NCBI RefSeq assembly: GCF_000264995.1 | Contig: NW_006767434.1 | Span: forward strand, 1,630,349-1,694,348 | Length of the DNA: 64,000 nucleotides | DNA from: Punctularia strigosozonata HHB-11173 SS5 | Lineage: Eukaryota; Basidiomycota; Agaricomycetes; Corticiales; Punctulariaceae | Direction: 5' to 3' | Shown here: positions 45,437-58,960 of the stretch, piece after piece | Numbering within the stretch: position 1 is the first letter of the stretch | How the letters are laid out: the number at the start of each line of letters is the position of its first letter | The notes under the pieces: model-generated | What the model was told of the DNA's origin: nothing | Database searches by the model: none | Seen by the model: the letters and a program-made list of their open reading frames with translations, nothing else | Made by a program: the position numbers and the translations under genes

Positions 45437-45744
45437 TGCAGGATAGCGAAAACACGAGGACCACAATCTGAGTGGAAGCCAAGACCGAAGAGGTGGCTGA
45501 AGCGGAAAACACGATATCAAATTCGCGATCGCATGCCACGTGTGAATTTGATTATCCTCTACACCGAGCAGTCACAAAACCCAGTAAAACGATTAAGTAT
45601 GTACCTATGTAAATATAAGATTCCAAGAGTGTAGAGATGACAGCGCCTCAATGAAATGAAAATAATTGTCCGGAGGCGTGCACATGGATGCGTAACTCTT
45701 CCAAGCCCGAGTGCGACTATCCGGGTAGGAGGGGAACAAACTCC
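45437..45744. other. Spacer between tandem minus-strand genes
   Basis: About 300 nt, AT-richer than its flanks. It holds the 3' end of the secreted repeat protein gene and the promoter of the G-patch gene. Confidence 0.4.
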
Positions 45745-46349
45745 TTATGCGGGGGCGACGCACTTCTCCTGGGTGGGACAGTTCGTCTGGTGGGTGTTCT
45801 GAAGGACACCATCCTACAGGAGAAGCGTGAGCTAATGCGAGTGAATTGCGGAGAGCATGAACTTACGAAGTCCCAGGTGCAAGCACCGCCGGCGTAAGCG
45901 CACTGGTAGCCGGTGAACTCGTTGATCAGGACACCGGTGTCACCATTGTTGTCGATCGGGCATGCGCAGCCGGAGTCGGGGCAGACGGCGACGGAGGGAC
46001 AGTTCGTCTGATGGATATTCTGCAGAACACCGTCCTGATTTTTCGACGTCGTCAGCCTCAATCGCGTCTCAGGTCGGCTTTGAACGCTCACCTTGTCGCC
46101 CCAGGTGCAAGCACCACCAGGGTAGGCGCATTGGTAGCCAGGGAAATAGTTGATGAGCACGCCGGTGTCGTAGTTGTTGTCGATGGGGCAGGCGCAGGGC
46201 TGGCTGTTGGCGGGCGGACCGCATGCAACGGCGACCTGTTGCGTGGCTTGGCGCCGGTGCAGGCTGGAGAACGGAGAGGCAGGGGTGCTCGCGGCGTTCG
46301 CAACCGCGGCGGTCAAAACCAGAGTGAGGGTGGTGAGGATCATGGCCAT
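45745..46349 (-). CDS. Secreted cysteine-rich repeat protein
   Basis: Three exons: 46349-46092, 46034-45867, 45813-45745 (164 aa). MAMILTTLTLVLTAAVANA is a signal peptide; an Arg-Arg pair (LHRRQA) soon after could be a Kex2 cleavage site. The mature protein has two copies of CACPIDNN-DTGVLIN...GYQCAYxGGACTWxx and two copies of DGVLQNxHQTNCP. The introns sit exactly at the repeat junctions in phase 0, so each exon is a module. It ends TQEKCVAPA. Twelve or so cysteines suggest a disulfide-rich cell-wall or extracellular protein. Not a family I can name. Reading through the last donor would give a longer tail lacking the conserved motif. Confidence 0.8.
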
Positions 46350-46468
46350 TGCTGTCAATTAGATAGGGTGGGGAGTAATCGGTCTTTGCTGAGAGTAAGA
46401 GAGAGTGGTAGCTAGCGAATGCGGGAGCTGTTTGCTTTGCTGGAGATCTTTGGTCCTTGAGGGTCTCG

Positions 46469-46475
46469 TTATATA
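46469..46475 (-). promoter_or_regulatory. TATA box of the secreted repeat protein
   Basis: TATATAA on the minus strand, 120 nt before the start codon, a normal distance for a fungal TATA box of a regulated secreted-protein gene. Confidence 0.55.
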
Positions 46476-47940
46476 CCATCTGGTTGATAGAGACTGCTGC
46501 ACTCCGACGATCTCGAAGTCAAAGGGCCGTACCATGAGGACTTAATGCAGCATCCAGCGTACCTGTCCATCATCGAGTGTACCTCGCGCTCGCTGTCAAA
46601 GGCCGACTGCGTTGGAGGTCCGATCTCGCAGGAGGACCAGTACAAACGTACATTTTTGACGAGGGCGGTCCAGGCAGGGCATAGCTCTTACGGGAGAGAG
46701 CTGTGTCCGACGGCAGTCGTGGGCATGACGAGCGGGCATGCGGCGATGGGAGATGCAGTTATGAACACACCGTGTCGGCTCTGAGCCAAACGACGATGAT
46801 CGGTGCGATTGTGATCGGGGCTCTCCGGATAGTACGACCCTACGCGATAACGAAGCCAGAGCGCCAACTCCCGGCGTAAAAGAGAGGGCCGCGCGTGCCT
46901 GAGGGCGATGAACATATGGGTGTACACCCGCCTTTTCACCATCCGTGTCAGATGTGGACCTATTTCGGATCGACCAAGTCACGGAATTGGCTATTTTCCG
47001 CGCCCCTAGTCCACTAGCATGCAAGGTGCGATTAGAGGCGTGCAGGATTGGAAATGGCATTTGCCATTATAGTGTCTGGTGCCATTCGTTCACAAGAACC
47101 TCGAGGTGTGGAAAATGGGTCGGGTTTCGCAGGGCCAAGCCATCATATAGAGGGCCGCGACGTAGGGCATTTCATCCAGGGCGAAACATATCACTCCGTG
47201 GTATTGCCAATAGAGCACAGTCACGAAGCAAGCAGCCATAGAGCTTCAGATTGACAGTGCCGCGATGTTTGTCGGAAGTTACAGGACTTGATCGTTTTGA
47301 CGAGGTCTCTCGTACCTGGTGAGGGATGATGGAGGTCGGGAACAAGTACGGTACGTGGTTTTCCTCGTGCGTACTGCTTGATGATCAGTGTCAGAAATCA
47401 AGGGATTCAGAAGTAACGTCACCGAGAATCAGTGACGACTAAGATAGAACACAACAGCCCCTGACACTGGACAGCAACCTGAGAATGTCGGTCCGGACAT
47501 CAGAGGTTCAGATCTAGACCACCACGACTTGCTGACGATGGGAAAGTGATGCTTCATGATGATTACTGAATGCGAGCATTCACCATGCTGTTTGCTGGCT
47601 TCAAGAGCGTTGTCGCGACGATGTGTTAAGTCATATTCCTATATTGTATACGAGACACGCAAATTGTTGATCGTTAAGTAATGGACTCATTCGATAGGAC
47701 GATGAACGATCTTGATGGTCCGGTTGTCGCGCGTACCGTTTATTTGCAGCTTTTTAGGGGGTACATTGGAAAAGCTAGACCACAACATTGCGTTGGATGA
47801 CGCCGTACATCTGAGATGTTGCTGTTGTCGATTGGGGCGTTCAATGCGACTTTTTAACGTAAACTATTCCTAAGCCAACAAATATGTATTGGGATCCAGT
47901 TCATGATCGAATGCCAAACAAAATGAATATGGGTTAATCT
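46476..47940. other. 1.5-kb region without a recognisable gene
   Basis: Open frames are short and lack motifs or consistent splice sites. GC content falls in the right half. No terminal or inverted repeats were noticed. It contains the upstream region of the secreted repeat gene and the 3' flank of the VWA gene. Confidence 0.45.
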
Positions 47941-49666
47941 TCACCGAATACTCCTCCATGCACTCTGGACCGCGATTCTCCGCGCCTGCGGGTTTGAACA
48001 CGTCAGACATTCGAGATAGCCTTGCCACAAGTAGTACACTAACCTGATCCAACGTAATGGAATCCTCGCGCAGCTCGACTTTCTGCCGTCCGTCGTCATC
48101 ATCGTCTTCGTCATCATCATCGTCCATCATGGAACTGAATCCTGCCCCTGACGTGTTCCGGGGCGCTCCGAAAGCGGCCTTGCCACCGGCCAATGAGAAA
48201 GGCGTGCTAGCTACAGCGGTGCCGAAGACGCTGGCAGCTTTCGGCACGCCGAAAGCAGCGAAATCCGATACAACCTTTCGAGGAGGTGAAGAAGGCGGCG
48301 AAGACGGTGTTGGACCCACTGTCGCCTTCTTGGGGGAGACAGGAGTTCGTGCCGGTATTGTTGGCGCATATGAGTAATATGAACGCGATGACGATTGTCG
48401 TGCCTGCAAGTACTTGTCCGTAAACCTCGTCCCAGGTACCTGTCGGAGGCAAGGAAGGTTCATGAGCCTGGAGAGCGGTGGAATACGCGATACATACCTT
48501 CCGGAGTAAGGGCCTTGCATCCGCCAACGAAGGCGCCTGCATGAACACATTGACATTGTGTTTCGCTTCCTCCGACTCTTTGTAGATGCTCTCAATGACC
48601 ACTTTCTTCGTGCTTTCGTTCCGGAGGAGAAGCTTTTCGTGGAGTTCACGAGCGACGTCGTCGACGCTTTCGTTATTCCCCAATATTCGGTCAGCCACGG
48701 CCTGCCCGACCTCCCGAACCAATCGTTCCATGTCTAAGTTCTCGAGAACACTGCCGACGATGGCATGAGCCAGAAGGTCAGCCGTGGTTAACGGGAGCAT
48801 GAGCCCCGAAGTGATGTTGACGATTGCTTGGAAGAAGTCCGTTGCATACTACGTAACGTGATCAGCAATGGTACGACACAGATAACAACAAGCCAAGCTC
48901 ACAGAGTATCCACTAAGTGCGGGTTCACATGCTACAAAGAACTGTGATCCGGTCAGAGATCAGCACGGTGACTCACTTATTAGGGGCAGACTTACCAACG
49001 TAATTCCCAGGTTGGCCATCCTTCGTGCCAGTTGCAGGGGATCGTTACCATCGGGTGAGCCGTTCTCAAAGCCTGCAAGTTTGGAAACCTTTGAGCGATG
49101 CAAGAGCAACATGACATTGCAAAGTCTCACCATCCCCATACTCTCCGATCCCATGCGGTGGCGCGTCTGCTATGAGCACGATCATCTTGCTCGCATGTTC
49201 CCTCCAGTCCATGTTCAGCGTCTCGGCCATTGCCGCAGTGACAGCTTCTGGCCCATCGCCACCTCCGCTGGCATATAACGAAGACAAGTCCTTGTGGACC
49301 TTGCTAATGTCGGACGAGAAGCCGAAGTTCTTGGTGACGTAGGTATGATCTTGCGGTGGGTGGTCCCGGTACGCGACGAGGCCCACCCTCAGATCTTCTC
49401 GCGACTGCAGTCTTCCGGATTCAAAGATGTGTGCGCAGATCTCCTCGATATTCTTCGTCGCGGATGAGATATAGCTCCCCTGGCTTCCAGTGCAGTCTTG
49501 GATGAAGACAAGATCCCTGCGAACATCTGCTCAGCGCAACGTCACCCATAACTGAAACACGGTGTGCGTACAACATCTTCCGTCCATCGTAAGGCACCTG
49601 AGGAGCCTGTGGTTGGGGAACGGTCTGGAAAACCGGGGCACCGCCCGCGTCCATCTCTTGATCCAT
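47941..49666 (-). CDS. VWA-domain protein
   Basis: Seven exons: 49666-49572, 49516-49131, 49072-48996, 48941-48903, 48848-48498, 48439-48044, 47985-47941 (462 aa). The von Willebrand factor A domain begins KMLDLVFIQDCTGSQGSYIS, where DxTGSxxSY stands at the metal-ion site, and continues LRVGLVAYRDHPPQDHTYVT, ASGGGDGPEAVTAAMAETL, KMIVLIADAPPHGIGEYGDG and GITLFFVACEPALSGY. The fold resembles the VWA of fungal and slime-mould alpha-kinase-like proteins, but no kinase domain is attached. The C-terminal third is Ser/Pro/Ala-rich with an acidic run (DDDDDEDDDDDG). It probably mediates protein contacts in the cytosol; partners unknown. Several exons are very short (39, 45 nt). Confidence 0.82.
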
Positions 49667-49987
49667 TGCTATTGTCTTGTAGTTACTGCCTTCAGGAAGC
49701 GAATGTGATATACAAGAAACTTGGACAGCAGCCTTGGTAGCACTTATGTACTTAGTGAGATGGTCGTAGTCCAAGTTCAAGGCGCTATTGCATTACGAGT
49801 CGAGGCTAACGGTGAGGTTGACGCGCTGCGTGCACGTGTGCGTTTCGGATCTAATCTGACTCGCACCGCCGTCATCACGCTTTCGTATTTCTGCCCGATC
49901 CGCTAATGATGGCAGAGGTGTGGCGATCAGGCATCACAGCGAGGGCCGACGCGAGGCCCAATATGCAACCAACGGTCGTAGGATGTG
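49667..49987. other. Spacer between VWA and Miro genes
   Basis: About 320 nt; both genes are on the minus strand, so this holds the 3' end of Miro and the promoter of the VWA gene. Nothing else was seen. Confidence 0.4.
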
Positions 49988-52574
<2,587 letters not shown>

Positions 52575-53139
52575 GAGTGTGCTATGCCCTGAGCCTACAA
52601 AGCAAGTCGTGGGGCGGGTTTGGACCAGCAGTCGGGAACGTAGCAGAATGAATTGCGCAACGCTCGGCGTTGCCCACTGCGCGTCGCGTCGGCTACCACG
52701 GCGTTCCTTCCGCCGTCACAGCATCCAGACGCATATTGGGACCGCGCCGGAAATATACCTACCTACCTACCCAGCCTTTGCATTCATGCTTTACTCGATT
52801 CTCTCGTTATTCGTGCCATGGCTGGCGCAGCCGATATAGGCAACGAATTCAGAAGGTGCCTACCGCAGGGTGCTTCATCGTATTCGTATTCGTTCTGCCC
52901 CTCCACTGGCGTTACGTGGTGAAGCAGCCAGACACCTACGAACCATCGGTCCTGGATGCACCCATAGATCACTACTTTCGCAATGCTTATGGTTTCTGCG
53001 AACCTGCGCCAATGGTACGCCTATGTTCCGATCAACGTGGAAATGCTGGAGACCTCCGCAGGCGTACGCAGCTGTTTGATCCACCCGCGGGCAACTGTTG
53101 ATGTTGAGGTTCTCCTACCTCTACCTGCCAACCACAGGA
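52575..53139. other. Divergent upstream region, Miro / F-box gene
   Basis: 565 nt. A pyrimidine-rich stretch ending in CCACAG (53101-53138) directly before the F-box ATG could be an intron acceptor of a 5' leader exon. No other feature. Confidence 0.4.
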
Positions 53140-54693
53140 ATGCATCGAGCGCTTCTCGTACACGAGATACTAGAGCAAATCTTTGACTTCGTAGCTCATG
53201 ACAAGGATATCTGGCACCACCATGGTCACGAGGACCTTCTCCACCTTGCCCTTACTTGCAAAGCGTGGTCGGATATCGCGCTGAGCGCGCTATGGGCGAA
53301 GATAATCAACTTCAACATTCTTCTGCACAAGTTGCCCGAACTTCGTGCGTCAATCGGTGGCGAATGGGTGCGTGGATTGAGGCGGCCGGTAGCATCGTAC
53401 GCTGAAGAATACGAACAGGTCGTCTCGCACGAGTTATCGGATCTCGACATTGGCGACTTTCTTCGATGCTCCCGCAAGATGAAAGAATTGGACTTAAGGC
53501 GCGCAGTTTACCGGTCTATGTCCGTGATGTCCGACTCCGTTTTCACCGCTCTCGATACCCTCAAACAACGAATCGACTTGTTTCCCCGCCTAACTTCGCT
53601 TTGTTTCGATCCATATACTCTTTCTGCCCATCACGCCACCCTCTTCACATCTGCGCGTCTCACGAATCTCGAAATCGAAGTTGCCCCGAATTTTCAGGAA
53701 ATCAATACAATTAAGGCCGCGTTGCAATCGTTCATCCGCCTCCTGGTTGACCATTCACTTCCTCGGCTCGCCAGCATTCGTGTATCTGGTGACATCTTCG
53801 ATCCGCCTACGCTGGTCCTCCTTTCCCAAATCCATTCATTGCGCCGTGTATGCATGCGAGTGGGTGTTCCCCACCAAAAAGATCGCGCCTTCTTGGACGC
53901 TCTTTATTATATCTGGCGTGTTCAAGGAATTACAGAACTCCGTTTACAACTCGGTAACGAGGGATGTTACCGGGAACGTGGTGGCCCACCTCCTCCTCCT
54001 CCACCGCTGCCGCCTGGCAGGAGGATAATCAAGGGCTCCTTCGACCCTCTATTCGCGAACGAGCATATACTCGTCGCCGACCAAACATACGAAGGACTTT
54101 CTTCTGTATTGCACACTCTCATGTCATATGCTCCTCGATGCCGGCGTTTGCAATTGACTGTCAGACAAGACATATCCTCGATACATTGGACCGAGCTCAT
54201 CCGAGCCGTCTTCAAGCGCCCTACGTCATCCCTTCAGAATATCTCAGTTCACTTTCGTGGGCACACACTACTGCCGGCGACTGCCATGCTGGATATGCCT
54301 CGGTACGAGAACCTGCAGGTTCTTGTTATGAGGGCTCCCCTCGACTGGACGGACGACGTGATCGAGCACGTTGCTCGCTCCTGTCCCGCGTTGATATCTG
54401 TCTGGTTCTTCCTCGATGCGTTCTTCGAAGACGGCCCGCACCTCTCGTCTGCTGCCCTCGTTTACTTGGCAGTGCACTGCAAGCAGCTGAAGCGCCTCGG
54501 AATCCGGCTGAACCCAATGGAGGGGCTCTCACGGGGCTGGCTTATTGCCCCAACCGCGTTCGACGGCCAAGAGAACCTGCTCAAGCTGGAGATACAGTTT
54601 TGGCCGTATCTCAACGAGCCGCACGAATCGTTCGCCCGTCTTCTCAGATGGCTTTTCCCCCGCCTAGAAGACTGGTCTGGAATCATATGGTGA
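53140..54693 (+). CDS. F-box-like protein
   Basis: One long exon (518 aa from ATG 53140; the frame is open to 53101, where another ATG lies). The N-terminus HRALLVHEILEQIFDFVAHD followed by LHLALTCKAWSDIALSALW is the F-box form typical of Agaricomycete expansions. The rest is a degenerate leucine-rich arc (LTSLCFDPYTLS, LTNLEIEVAPN, LQVLVMRAPLDWTDDVIEHV) with the last repeats LKRLGIRLNPMEGL. A proline run (PPPPPPLPP) sits near residue 290. Presumed substrate receptor of an SCF ligase; the substrate is unknown. I prefer the second ATG because it starts right at the box. Confidence 0.8.
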   Translation: MHRALLVHEILEQIFDFVAHDKDIWHHHGHEDLLHLALTCKAWSDIALSALWAKIINFNILLHKLPELRASIGGEWVRGLRRPVASYAEEYEQVVSHELSDLDIGDFLRCSRKMKELDLRRAVYRSMSVMSDSVFTALDTLKQRIDLFPRLTSLCFDPYTLSAHHATLFTSARLTNLEIEVAPNFQEINTIKAALQSFIRLLVDHSLPRLASIRVSGDIFDPPTLVLLSQIHSLRRVCMRVGVPHQKDRAFLDALYYIWRVQGITELRLQLGNEGCYRERGGPPPPPPPLPPGRRIIKGSFDPLFANEHILVADQTYEGLSSVLHTLMSYAPRCRRLQLTVRQDISSIHWTELIRAVFKRPTSSLQNISVHFRGHTLLPATAMLDMPRYENLQVLVMRAPLDWTDDVIEHVARSCPALISVWFFLDAFFEDGPHLSSAALVYLAVHCKQLKRLGIRLNPMEGLSRGWLIAPTAFDGQENLLKLEIQFWPYLNEPHESFARLLRWLFPRLEDWSGIIW

Positions 54694-55229
54694 AGGAGTG
54701 ATTCTGATCTAACACGGACCGTATCTGACGTTCTGCTTGTACATATGAGTAATCCCAGAGAATTCACTTCAGTGCATTGCTGGGCGGGGTCAATGAGAGC
54801 TGTGGTCGCTTGCCTTCTCTTCGAATCTCGACGTGTATAGTCATGAGTCATGGGCTGATCGTATGGTTAAAAGTTCATAAACACTAGGGATTCCGCAATC
54901 CGCACGCTGCACAAGGAAGACGATATAGTCACGAACTGGGACTGCAGGTCGTATTGAGACTTTCGTGGGTGGTTCCACTTGCATGTCGATTTACTGTAGT
55001 GATTCGTGTTCGGAGAAGAATGCATTCCGGATGGAACACCGTACAAGGGGCGACGAGATGTTACAGGTCCTAGCAGCAGCAACGGATGAAAGGTAGCCCA
55101 CTGGTCAAACGGCGGCTCAGGAGACCAGAGCCACGTGAGATTATGTACCGTTCACACCGGTGGATTATGACAGCTGCATAAGAACTATAACGTAGGAAAC
55201 AAGTAAAGAGTGCAGCAAGAATCTGCGAT
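54694..55229. other. Convergent intergenic region
   Basis: 536 nt with both 3' ends. Nothing recognisable. Confidence 0.4.
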
Positions 55230-56997
55230 CTACACCCTGCACGTCAACTCGCCGCCCACCATCGCAATAGTCGCACCCAAGCACCACCCCAGCTCGGTCC
55301 CGGCGATCTGCTTGCCAATCGTCACCGTCCTCTCCGCATCGAACTCGTAACCGAGCCTCAGCAAGGCGTGCATGAAGGTTAGATCCAGACAGTACTCCGG
55401 CCGGCCCTCCAGCTCGTCCATCGCGTTCTTGTCGTTGCCCCAGCGCTTGACCCACGACTCGCGGCCGAGACACACGTCGGTGGCGAGATCGGCGATGGAG
55501 GAGACGGTGACCGGCGTGGAGCTCTTGGAGAGCAACGGGTCGAGGCGGTCGAAAAAGTAGGAGAGGAGGAGGACCTTGCCCGAGGGGAAAGTCTCCATGA
55601 GCGACGGCTGGTAAACGCCGTCGAAGGAGCAAGGCTTCACTTCGCACACACTGTAGGTGATGATAAGCAACATTGTGCGGGCCCCGCAACTATGCAGAGA
55701 TTAGCACTTACGCATCCTTCGCCATGACGAGCTCGACGACGCGGTTGCACGCCTCGAAGCTGCCGATGTCCTCACCGACCATGGTGACATTCCGGGCCGT
55801 CTTCGAGCGCTCATCCTCAACTTCAACCACGCGTTCCGTTCCGCGCGCCAGGCACGGATTCGCAACCGTCGTCCCCGGCTTGCGGAAACTCGCGACAAAG
55901 TCCACGAGGCGGTGGACACTCTTCCGGGCGCGCATGAGGCCGTAGCCAAGGTAGGAATGCTGGTACAGCACGCGCTTCTTGCCGCCGAACTCGAGGTCGT
56001 ACTTGTGCTCGCCCTCTTCAAGGCCTGAGTCGGGCTTGGAGCTGTCGAACGTGGGCTCGAACACAATCTGGGTCGAGGCGCCGCCGAGGTCGAGCACGGC
56101 GTAAGACGGCGTGCCGGCGGGAGTATCGGCGCGGATGGTGCGGAGGAGGTAGTTTGCGGTGATCCAGGCGTAGACGCCCTCGTCCTTGCCATCCATGATG
56201 AGGACTCCCTGCCCGTCCGCGTCGTGCAGCTTGAAGGGGTACTTGGTGTGCAGATGCGCGCGGACGGCATCGAGGATCGCGGCGCTCTCGGATGTGCCGA
56301 GAAGGCGCAGGCCGGCGGTGGCCTTGACAGCGACGGGCGTGCAGGCGCGGAGCGAGGCGGGGACGACGCGGACGGCTTCGTCGAGGAGCACGTCGAGCGA
56401 CTCGGCGGCTTTGCCCGGCGATCCCGCGTACGAGGACAAACCGGGCTGGGTCATCTTGAACACCTCGTACTCGTACTCGGGCGACGCGCCGCAGTTGTTG
56501 AATTTGTAAATATGGATGCGCGAGCCGGTCGAGCCGGCGTCGATCATGAGCGCGAACTGGACGAGCGGCTTGCCGCCGAACGCGGTCGTGCAGCGCACGG
56601 TCTTGGTCAAGTCTGGGTCATCGGCCATTGAGGTGGGTAGAGGGCGCTCAGAACCTTGGCTCGAGGGAAGGTGGATGTCGACGGGCTCGGGCCGAACGGC
56701 GTCGGTTGTTTTGGGCTGGGAGGGAGGAAGGGTCACTTCCAGATCATCATCATACGTTTCAGGCATGTCCCATGCTAAAGCGTGTTGAGATAAAGCGATA
56801 TTGCGATGCCAGAAGCACGTACATGGGAGGTTGCTCTTCAGCAGGTCACTTCTCCTTGGGCCAAAGACGTATACGAGCCCGATGATGACGACCGCGCCGA
56901 TCGCGAACTTCTTCCACGCAAACCTGCGGGCCCCATTCCTGCTGGGGCCCTTGCCCGCCTCGAGGCGTTCGTAGTTGGCGCTGCGGGGACTGAACAT
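55230..56997 (-). CDS. GDA1: Golgi guanosine-diphosphatase
   Basis: Three exons: 56997-56823, 56774-55712, 55650-55230 (552 aa). A type II anchor (FAIGAVVIIGLVYVFGP) follows a short cytosolic end. All apyrase conserved regions of the GDA1/CD39 family are present: LMIDAGSTGSRIHIY, VAVKATAGLRLLGTSES, GKDEGVYAWITANYL and AVLDLGGASTQIVFEP. The enzyme hydrolyses GDP to GMP in the Golgi lumen, allowing GDP-mannose import through GMP antiport and hence mannan and glycoprotein synthesis. The C-terminus (ELGWCLGATIAMVGGE) is typical. Length fits fungal Gda1. The upstream minus-strand frames near 57000-57250 are Pro/Ala-rich and probably leader sequence. Confidence 0.95.
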
Positions 56998-57527
56998 CTT
57001 GCTGATGCCGGTGCGGGTGCTGGCGGTGGCGGTGAGGGTGCTGGGCTTGCGAGCGTGAGGGATGCGCTCCGGCGGGGTGGCAGACGAGCGTGCGGCGCCG
57101 TCCAGAATGAAGAAAGGGAGGTGATTGTCGAGGCCGGCGACCGCCTCGAGAACAGAGATGCAGAGGATGGAGAACGGGCGGGGAGGAGTATGGCCGTGGA
57201 GTGGCTGTGCTCAAGGCACCAACACACGCTGATATCCGACCTCTGCACATTCCAAGCCCCACGGGGGTCCTGACACGCTCATGTCGCGATCTTGCGAGCT
57301 CTCTTGGCAAAGGCTTGCCAATCCGCGATCCGTTCCATCTCTCACTTTGACCTCCATGTTCCCCTCGAACGCCCCTCCCTGCTTGCAACCTCCTGGTTCT
57401 CCGTTGCCCCCCTGCGCTGGCAAAGAAACCCGCCCGCAGGCCATGATTTAATCCGGTACCTATTTATAGGTAGGTGCGAGGCCGGACGTCATGAGAGCCC
57501 GAGGCGGCCCCATGCCGCAAGACTGCA
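56998..57527. other. Divergent upstream region, GDA1 / cysteine-rich gene
   Basis: Contains the GDA1 promoter and 5' leader and the upstream region of the first cysteine-rich gene. No coding feature was supported. Confidence 0.4.
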
Positions 57528-57533
57528 TATAAA
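57528..57533 (+). promoter_or_regulatory. TATA box of first cysteine-rich gene
   Basis: TATAAA 62 nt before the start codon at 57595. The paralogue downstream has the same box at 58354, which supports a real promoter element. Confidence 0.6.
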
Positions 57534-57594
57534 CTGGGGAGGGGGGCACAAAATAACACAAACCCTGGATCGAACCATCTTACGACCTACCGTC

Positions 57595-58000
57595 ATGCAG
57601 CCGCCCGCCCCAGCCCACACCAAGACGACCAGTGCCCAGCCGCAGGCTGCAATGCAGATGTGTACGTCTCGCGGATATGGCAACGGCTACGATGTGCCCA
57701 AGCTCATCGTTGGTTCCTTACTAGCTGTCATGAATCCTGCTCCAGCTGCAAGCAAGCAGCAGGCGCATGAACACCACCGCAAGTCGATGCGCCTGCGTGG
57801 AGGCGGCGCCGGCAAGGACTGCTTCCTCGGCGCGATCGCGTGCTGCCTTTGCATCGACGGCTGCGAAGATTGCTGCGAGTGCATCGCCGACATCGTCTGT
57901 GCGTGCCCGTTTCCTACTTTGCACACCGCAGTCAATGATCGAGGGTTACAATGATACTGACGAACGTTCTTCAGGCTGCCCGTGCGAGATGTGCTGCTGA
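57595..58000 (+). CDS. Small cysteine-rich CYSTM-like protein, copy A
   Basis: Three exons: 57595-57661, 57725-57898, 57975-58000 (88 aa). No signal peptide; the N-terminus is Pro/Ala/Gln-rich (MQPPAPAHTKTTSAQPQAAM), then a His/Lys segment (EHHRKSMRLRGGGAGKDCFL) leads to a hydrophobic cysteine block (GAIACCLCIDGCEDCCECIA) and the end CCPCEMCC. Such tails occur in CYSTM/PCC1-type proteins, which attach to membranes through a cysteine-rich C-terminal helix and are often linked to stress. The splice sites were set by comparison with copy B, which needs the same donor after ATGT. The short last exon (26 nt) encodes the final CPCEMCC. Confidence 0.78.
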
Positions 58001-58353
58001 ACACAACAAGACATGGAGACGGTCTCGCCGACCAAAGTACGGGTCTCCGATGGACCGCGCTGATCGTACGACTATTGAACCTGCACCGGACTTGTACGCT
58101 GTGGCGATAATATATCATGTTCGAACTCACTGCATCGCGCACGGCGCGGAGCATCAACCGAGCGTGTTCGTCCGCAGGACCAGTCTCTGCGGCCTCCGAC
58201 TTGTCGTGTTCGCTTACTCTCTTGAACTTCACCCTTTCTCACTGGACGCCCTGTCTCCAGGATACACCGCCCCAGACCAGCATCGCTCGCGCGGGAACTG
58301 CCCACCCGTATTCGGTCATCTATTTTTAGCCTTGCGCTCCGGCCTCACCTCCG
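58001..58353. other. Spacer between the tandem cysteine-rich genes
   Basis: Three' end of copy A and upstream promoter of copy B. No feature other than the TATA box that follows. Confidence 0.4.
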
Positions 58354-58359
58354 TATAAA
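58354..58359 (+). promoter_or_regulatory. TATA box of second cysteine-rich gene
   Basis: TATAAA 110 nt before the start codon at 58469, matching the box in front of copy A. Confidence 0.6.
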
Positions 58360-58468
58360 ATCCCTTATCCTCCGCCGCAGTTCCGACCTCATACCCATAT
58401 TCTCCCTCCGACCGTCAACTTCAATCGTCCATCTTTCGCCCTCAACGACCACGAACACACGACACGCA

Positions 58469-58960
58469 ATGGAAGCTCCTGCCGCCGCTCACACCAAGAC
58501 CCCGACGAAGGCGCAGCCTCAGGCCGCGATGCAGATGTGTGAGTAGTACCGTAAACATCGTTCCTGATGGATATCATGAGCCTGATTGGGGGGTTCGTCG
58601 CAAATGTAGCGGTGATGAGCCCTGCTCCCGCCAGCGGAAAGCAGCACGAGCACGAGCACGGCCGCAAGAGCATGCGCCTTCGTGGAGGAGGCGCGGGCAA
58701 GGACTGTTTCCTCGGCATCGTCGGCTGCATCCTGTGCTGCGGTGCGTGCCTCACTCCATCTCTCCTGCGTTTCGGCCACGAAAACGCGACGCGGGCCGGG
58801 CTGTTCGCTGACCATTCATACCTCCGTGCGTAGATTGCCTCGAGGACTGCTGCGAATGCTGCGCGGACATCATATGTGCGTGCTCCAGTGACGCTTCGGG
58901 TCGGTCTTCAGCAGCTGATATTACGTGATCACAGGCTGCCCGTGCGAGATGTGCTGCTAA
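58469..58960 (+). CDS. Small cysteine-rich CYSTM-like protein, copy B
   Basis: Four exons: 58469-58538, 58610-58741, 58834-58875, 58935-58960 (89 aa). It follows copy A throughout: APAAAHTKTPTKAQPQAAM, SPAPASGKQ, HGRKSMRLRGGGAGKDCFLG, then a cysteine block (IVGCILCC, DCLEDCCECCADII) and the same CCPCEMCC end. Copy B has an additional intron (58742-58833) inside the cysteine block that copy A lacks. The first exon and the last 26-nt exon have the same phase in both. It is a tandem duplicate in the same orientation, 470 nt downstream. Function as for copy A: probable membrane-attached cysteine-rich protein, unproven. Confidence 0.8.
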
